DNA of 64,000 nucleotides, taken from positions 7,186,010 through 7,250,009 of the forward strand of contig NC_134144.1 of assembly GCF_033958435.1 (NCBI RefSeq). Direction: 5' to 3'. Below, piece after piece: positions 59,379 to 64,000 of this stretch (the first letter of the stretch is position 1; every line of letters starts with the position of its first letter). Source of the DNA: Carettochelys insculpta (lineage: Eukaryota > Chordata > Testudines > Carettochelyidae). The notes beneath the pieces were generated by a model. It did not search any database. It was not told where the DNA came from and saw nothing but the letters and a program-made list of their open reading frames with translations. Made by a program: the position numbers and the translations under genes.

Positions 59379-60138
59379 ATGCTAAGCAGCAATGCAGCGG
59401 AAAAGGACCTGGGGATTACAGTGGGTGAGAAGCTGGATATGAGCCAACAGTGTGCCCTTGCAGCCAAGAAGCCTAATGGCATATTGGGGTGGATTAGGAG
59501 GAGCATTTACAGCAGATCTAGAGATGTTGTTATTCCACTTTATTATTATTGTTTGTTGTTATTATTTGTTATTCCACTGGTGAGGCCACTTCTGAAGTAC
59601 TGCGTCCAGTCCTGTCACCCACCCCCTAGTATAAAAAGGATGTGGATGCATTGGAGAGGGTCCAGGGGAGAACAACCAAAATTATTAGGAGCTGGAGCAA
59701 ATGACCTATGAGGAGAGGCTGAGGGACTTTGGCTTATTTAGTTTGCAGAGGAGAAGAGTGAGGGGTGAACTGATATAAGCCTTCAAATTCGTGAAGGGGG
59801 GTGGGCGCGCTAAAGAGGATGGAAAGAGGCTGTTCTCATTAGCGGCAAATGGCCGAACAAGGAGCAATGGTCTCAAGTTACAGTGGGGGAGGTCTAGGTT
59901 GGATTATTAGGAAAAACTGTTTCACTAGGATGTTGGTGAAGCACTGGAACGTGTTACCTAGAGAGGTGGTGGAATCTCCATCCATAGAGCTTTCTAAGTC
60001 CTGCCTTGATTAAGTCCTGCCTTGATAAAGCCCTGGCTGGGATGATTTAGTTAGGGTTGATCCTGCTTTGGGCAGGGGACTGGACTAAATGACCTCATTT
60101 GTTAAGGTCCTGAGGTCCCTTGAAGCCCTAGGATTCCA
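59379..60138 (+). mobile_element. CR1 LINE 3' end with C-terminal ORF remnant
   Basis: The 110-codon frame at 59379-59711 begins with EKDLGITVGEKLDMSQQC and contains GILGWIRRSIYSRSRD and VRPLLKYCVQSC. These are conserved features of the end of CR1 reverse transcriptase ORF2. The frame then breaks. The untranslated blocks GGAGAGGCTGAGGGACTTTG, GGTCTCAAGTTACAGTGGGG, TTAGGAAAAACTGTTTCACT and GGTGGTGGAATCTCCATCCA follow in order. Two oddities are visible. A TTATTATTGTTTGTTGTTAT expansion lies inside the ORF (about 59541-59575), and a 16-base tandem TAAGTCCTGCCTTGAT lies at about 59996-60027. Confidence 0.9.
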
Positions 60139-61142
60139 TTTTGAGCTGTTTAACTCCGTCCCTTTTGGGCTGTGATGCTAAACGGAGGTAGGCTTAAGAA
60201 GTGACACATTAGTTCAGCTCCAGTGCACATACTGTGTGCTGTACTTGTGACAGTCCACTCCAAAATGGCAGGAATCTGACTAAGTGTAAGGGAAGAGGAT
60301 AAGGGGAGGGGAAGGCCTGGAGTAAGAATGCTTTTGGCCTTCTGTATAAGATGGACTTTGCATAACAATACACAATGGATGAGATTTTTCAGAAGCACAG
60401 AGCCAGCTTTGCGCCAAGTGAAATTAATGGTAAAATATCTTTTGACTGAAGTGGGAGTGGAGTTAGTCCATTTCTTGGAGGGCTTTTGAGGATCCCACTG
60501 TTTTTTTTTTTTTTTTTTAATTATCTGCTTTATTAAAGCTCTGTCCTGGAGCAGTTGCTTCAGCATAAAACATGTGTGCATTACAGGTACAGGGTTCGAC
60601 CCTTTACTAGTCTTTGAAAACTTCTAACTGTGTTTTACAAATAGATGCGAGACCAATCATCTCCCAACTTTTTATGTCATGCCTTCCGATGTCTGTCTGT
60701 GCCTCCTGAAGCTGCAGTCAGGGGCTAGGAATGGGGCCGGGACTGGGAGCGCAGTCACGGTTGGTGCTAAAGCAAGGTGTGTCGGACCTGCAGTCAGGCT
60801 GGAAACCAAGGGTTGAAGCATGAGCTGCTGGGGAAAGGGGCGTAGGGGCCACAGCCAGAGCACAATGGAGTGCTGCCCTCTTATCCTACCCCTGCCGAAT
60901 GCTCTTCTGAGCCCCACAGTTTGGAGTTCACTGATTTGGACCACAGAGTGCCCTAGAGTTTCCATTCACTTCTCGTTATACTTGTAGGAAACGACATGTA
61001 ACAATAGTAAAAGAAATTTCTTAAAAATGTACCCTAGAGATACATGGACATTGTGTAGAGGCTCCACTCATCTGAATCACCACCTTCTCTTATCAAAGCG
61101 GATACATTTTTGAAGGCTGTCTGTGTCAAATCGTCTCTCCGA
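60139..61142. other. Non-coding DNA with poly(T)
   Basis: Contains T18 at 60501-60518, which gives the lysine run in the 143-codon minus frame at 60150-60581. That frame has no recognisable domain and I do not regard it as a gene. Confidence 0.5.
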
Positions 61143-61428
61143 GGCTAGGTCTACACTAGCTGCGAAAGATCGAACACTTTGGTTCGATCTCCTAGGGTGC
61201 TGTTTCATGCATGAGCAAAACAGTGTGTTCCGGGATCAATGTCAACCCTGGAACTCCTTGTGAGCTGCAAGGATTAAGGAATTTAGGTGGGAGGAGCACT
61301 CCTGTTGACTTTCTACAGTGAAGGCAGGGACCGAAGGCAATGGCTGCAAAACTGATTTTAGGTATGCACTTTGCATACTTAAAATTGCATAGCAGCTGTT
61401 GGCATTCCTGGTAAGTGTAGATGTAGCC
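61143..61428. mobile_element. DNA transposon of the GTCTACAC group, 286 bp
   Basis: Left GGCTAGGTCTACACTAGC and right GTAAGTGTAGATGTAGCC are diverged inverted termini. AAGATCGAACACTTTGGTTC gives a small internal palindrome. The flanking trinucleotides do not match. It shares termini with the other elements of the group but has an unrelated interior. Confidence 0.65.
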
Positions 61429-61724
61429 AAAGATTTCATAAAATTACAGTAGAGTAATGTATATCCCTTTGACTGAGTAATTGCAACAGACCTGATGCTC
61501 TATAACTGCAGGATTAATAGTACTCAGCAGTGTGTTCTGGCAGTAGGGATGATCTGGCGTGGAGACTGAAATCAATACGCTTTTCATTCCTAATTTCTCA
61601 GATCACTTACAGTTAAGGCTCCAGTCCAGCCAAGTGGGCTAAGCACATGTGTGAATTCAGTGTGATCTAGTCATGTGTTTAATCTCTCTCTGTGTCTCTT
61701 GGTGGTCGCTCAGTAATGTGAAGG

Positions 61725-61885
61725 ATGTCTTCGCATCACTTTCCTGTGTATGAATCTGTTGATGGCTGACCAGTCCGATTCTGGAGCTGCAGGTCTGATC
61801 TCAGAAGGGGCAGGTGTTGGAAGCTGTTAGAAGGGCTCAGGGCTGTTTTTGTCACTTTTCTTCTTCTTCTCCACCACTCTTTTAC
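61725..61885 (+). repeat. Unnamed dispersed repeat, copy 2
   Basis: Same series as 24990-25160: TTGATGGCTGACCAG, GGAGCTGCAGGTCTGATC, CAGAAGGGGCAGGTGTTGG, AAGCTGTTAGAAGGG, then a CTTTTCTTCTTC tract. Same orientation in both places. Family unknown. Confidence 0.55.
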
Positions 61886-62545
61886 ACCATCCTTCTGGAT
61901 GAGTTTATAACACATGGGGTCCTGGAAACCAGCATCTCTCAAGCTTTAATTTCAAGGTTTGTTAATGTCCTAAGTCTTGAAAAGGAATGTGAGTGGGACG
62001 CTAACTACTGTAGACCTCTTTGAAAGTCCTAGTGTTTTACAAACCCTTTACAGAACACTTAAAAATCCCACCGTGATTTTGCTGAAGTTAGTTCCTATGA
62101 TATTCTCTTTGTTTGAAATAGGACAATGCTGCCGAAAATGGTAATATCTCTAGGCCCAGAATGAGGATTTCAAGCTTGCACACTTCGATTTTTTATCAAA
62201 CGTCCCCTAAGTGATGATGCCTTGGACACATTAGGTCTGGCAAACAGCAGTGCCACTTGGTGAGCCTGTTTTCCTAATTTAAGATCATGCCACTATGTTC
62301 CCATTGATGCTGTAGTTAAGGCATGTCCATGCAGGGAGAGCTTGTTAGCTGCTGCAAATTCACATCACTCTGGTAAAGTAAATTGAGCCACACTGTTTTA
62401 CACCAGCTGAGGATTTGGCTAATCAAGCACAATCCAACAGGAAGTGATTCATATGTTTATTTTCTGCTATTTACATCTTTTCAAGTTGAGAAGTGAGAGT
62501 TACTCTATATTATAAGGAGTAGTCCAGATTAATCTCTGTAATCTG
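61886..62545. other. Unique non-coding DNA
   Basis: No repeat or gene recognised. Confidence 0.45.
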
Positions 62546-62547
62546 GA

Positions 62548-63012
62548 ATGGTAACAGAGAGAAAGCTGTGCTAGTCTATATACTATCAAAACAAAAAAAG
62601 CAGTCCAGTAGCATTTTAAAGACTAACTGAATAATTTATTAGGTGATGAGCTTTCGTGGGACAGACCCACTTCTTCAGATCATAGCCATACCAGAACAGA
62701 CTCAATATTTAAGGCACAGAGAACCAAAAACAGTAATCAAGGTTGACAAATCAGAAAAATATTATCAAGGTGAGCAAATCAGAGAGTAGAGGGGCAGAGG
62801 GTGGTGGTGGGAGTCAAGAATTAGATTAAGCCAAGTATGCAAAAGAGACCCTTTAACTACCTAAAAAATTCCCATCCTGGTTCAAACCGCATGTTAATGT
62901 GTCGAATTTGAACATAAAAGAGAATTCAGCAGCCTCTCTTTCCAAAGTATTGTGAAAATTCCTCTTCAGTAAGATGCAAACCTTCATGTCATTAACAGAA
63001 TGGCCCACTCCA
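62548..63012 (-). pseudogene. Penelope-like element 3' part, minus strand: endonuclease C-terminus and 3' tail
   Basis: Read on the minus strand, it opens with the peptide VGHSVNDMKVCILLKRNF and then a KFDTLTCGLNQDGNFL block. This is the C-terminal end of the Penelope-like protein after its GIY-YIG endonuclease. It then runs through the 3' untranslated region to GACCCACGAAAGCTCATCAC-like and TTAGTCTTTAAAATGCTACT blocks and a terminal CTAGCACAGCTTTCTCTCTG. The frame is open from about 63012 down to 62853. The segment equals, inverted, the sequence at the right end of the window (62927-63012 matches 63907-63993). The junction with plus-strand reverse transcriptase sequence is at about 63010-63013. 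Confidence 0.85.
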
Positions 63013-63378
63013 TTAACATGGACCCATGGTATAGAGACTCGAGAAGAATTCCACAGAGACTTTAACAATCTGCATCCCACCATCAACTTATACCTCGACT
63101 ACTCCATGCGAGAGATACATTTCCCGGACACTACAGTACAAATGAAGGATGGCCTGATCAGTTCCACACTCTACCGGAAATGTACTGATCGCTATACTTA
63201 CCTACACGCCTCTAGCTTCCATCCTGCAAACACAACTAGATCCATTGTTTACAGTCAAGCCCTTAGGTACAATCACATTTGCTCTGATCCTATTGACAGA
63301 GACCGAAAACTACAAGATCTTTACCAAATATTCATAAACCTGAATTACCCACCAAGAGAAATAAAAAAAACAAATTGA
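63013..63378 (+). pseudogene. Penelope-like reverse transcriptase, 5'-truncated C-terminal part
   Basis: Within the 134-codon frame 62974-63378, similarity begins near residue 14 with WTHGIETREEFHRDFNNLHP. It continues through YRKCTDRYTYLHASSFHP and SIVYSQALRYNHICSDP, highly characteristic of Penelope-like reverse transcriptases downstream of the catalytic motif. The catalytic YxDD region and everything upstream are missing, cut by the inverted 3' segment. The first 13 codons come from the opposite strand of the endonuclease and are not real protein. The frame ends at a stop in an A-rich stretch (63361-63378). The copy cannot be active. Confidence 0.9.
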
Positions 63379-63429
63379 CAGGGGCCAGATGAATACCCAG
63401 AGACCAGCTGCTCCAATATAGGCCCAAAA

Positions 63430-64000
63430 AAGCCAAGAACAGAACACCCCTGGTCATCACCTACAGTCCCCAACTCAGACCACTGCAAATAATTATTAAA
63501 GACCTACAACCTGTCCTTAATCAGGATGCCACACTCCAGAAGGCCCTAGGTGATGGGCCTGTTCTCTCTTACAGACAATCTCCTAACCTTATGAGGATTC
63601 TCACCCATAACCACAGTTTATACCACAGGAACACCAGTCCGGGAACTTTTTCTTGTAACAAAGCCCGTTGCCTACTTTGTCCACATATCTATTCTGGAGA
63701 TACCATCACTGGACCTAACCAGGTTATTCACAGAATCACGGGCACATTCTCGCGTTCCTCAGCTAACATCATATATGCCATCAAGTGCCAACAATGCCCA
63801 GATGCTTTGTATATTGGACAGACTTCAAACTCTGAGACAAAGAATTAATGGGCATAAAACAGACATAAAACCATTCCTAATCCACAAACCAGTCAGCCAG
63901 CATTTTATTGGAGTGGGCCATTCTGTTAATGACATGAAGGTTTGTGTCCTGCTAAAGAGGAATTTTCACACTACTTTAGAAAGAGAGGCTTCTGAACTCT
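63430..64000 (+). pseudogene. Penelope-like linker and GIY-YIG endonuclease, frameshifted, runs off window
   Basis: From about 63433 the coding sense resumes in a different frame from the reverse transcriptase. It includes LRPLQIIIKDLQPVLNQD and, at 63591-63848, a CNKARCLLCPHI zinc-finger-like motif. IYAIKCQQC followed by LYIGQTSN is the Penelope version of the GIY-YIG nuclease core. A one-base frame change near 63835 ends that frame. The next frame then gives RINGHKTDIK and GVGHSVNDMKVCVLLKRNF up to the window edge. The enzyme would nick DNA to prime reverse transcription; this copy has at least two frame breaks and is dead. Confidence 0.9.

Noticed and set aside
60150..60581. 143-codon minus-strand frame
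   Set aside because: A lysine run comes from a T18 tract, there is no recognisable domain and no splice or promoter context was supportable.
62974..63086. Opposite-strand overlap of two retroelement frames, suggesting overlapping genes
   Set aside because: It results from inverted duplication of the endonuclease end at the Penelope junction, not from two genes sharing DNA.
63591..63848. GIY-YIG nuclease frame as a possible host gene
   Set aside because: The adjacent reverse transcriptase remnant, the 3' tail and the frame breaks place it in a dead Penelope-like retroelement.
1..64000. CRISPR array, operons, attachment sites or bacterial origin
   Set aside because: No regularly spaced identical short repeats, no densely packed genes and no ribosome-binding-site pattern. 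The repeat content is that of an amniote genome.

Overview
This window reads as nuclear DNA of a non-mammalian amniote, most likely a turtle. It holds CR1 and CR1/L3 LINE 3' ends, an RTE-type LINE fragment, Penelope-like retroelements with a GIY-YIG endonuclease, old MIR-type SINEs, hAT derivatives with 8-bp target duplications, and many inverted-repeat DNA transposons ending in GGCTAYGTCTACAC-like termini. No bacterial gene organisation is visible. I found no open reading frame that looks like a host protein exon. The only recognisable coding similarity lies in broken retroelement pieces. The window is best read as intergenic or deep intronic DNA dominated by repeats; the turtle assignment rests on repeat composition alone.

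Layout. 1-8 kb: mostly unique AT-rich DNA with MIR-type SINEs near 4.2-4.8 and 5.8-6.0 kb and a hAT end near 5.4 kb. 8-10 kb: two fold-back DNA elements. 10-18 kb: a GC-rich block, a small palindromic Penelope 3'-end dimer (12.0-12.2 kb), two mariner-like elements (15.2 and 16.6 kb) and long unique AT-rich stretches. 18-20.4 kb: a 421-bp nearly perfect inverted repeat and a hAT with target duplication. 23.8-24.8 kb: a CR1 3' end split by a 679-bp DNA element flanked by TAG on both sides. 26.3-28.7 kb: another DNA element with TAT duplication, a CR1/L3 piece and a 188-bp inverted repeat. 30.5-33.5 kb: a 147-bp segment duplicated about 1.9 kb away into the inside of a hAT with a perfect GCTTTGAG duplication. 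34.6-35.2 kb: a Penelope inverted dimer and an L3 piece. 38-39.2 kb: a GC-rich minisatellite. 40.6 kb: a hAT. 46.8-48.9 kb: an RTE fragment, a minimal hairpin element, a promoter-like GC-rich block and another DNA element. 49.8-52.0 kb: a Penelope 3' end, a 436-bp inverted repeat, a Penelope inverted dimer, a purine/pyrimidine inverted repeat and a minus-strand CR1. 59.4-60.1 kb: a CR1. 61.1-61.9 kb: a DNA element and a dispersed repeat. 62.5 kb to the end: a rearranged Penelope copy running off the window.

The most notable structural theme is that four separate Penelope-like insertions share one arrangement: a minus-oriented 3' end on the left joined to a plus-oriented copy on the right, tails outward. 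The second is a templated or transposed 147-bp duplication inside a hAT. I see no evidence for a new gene system; the interest here is in transposon structure and insertion mechanism.
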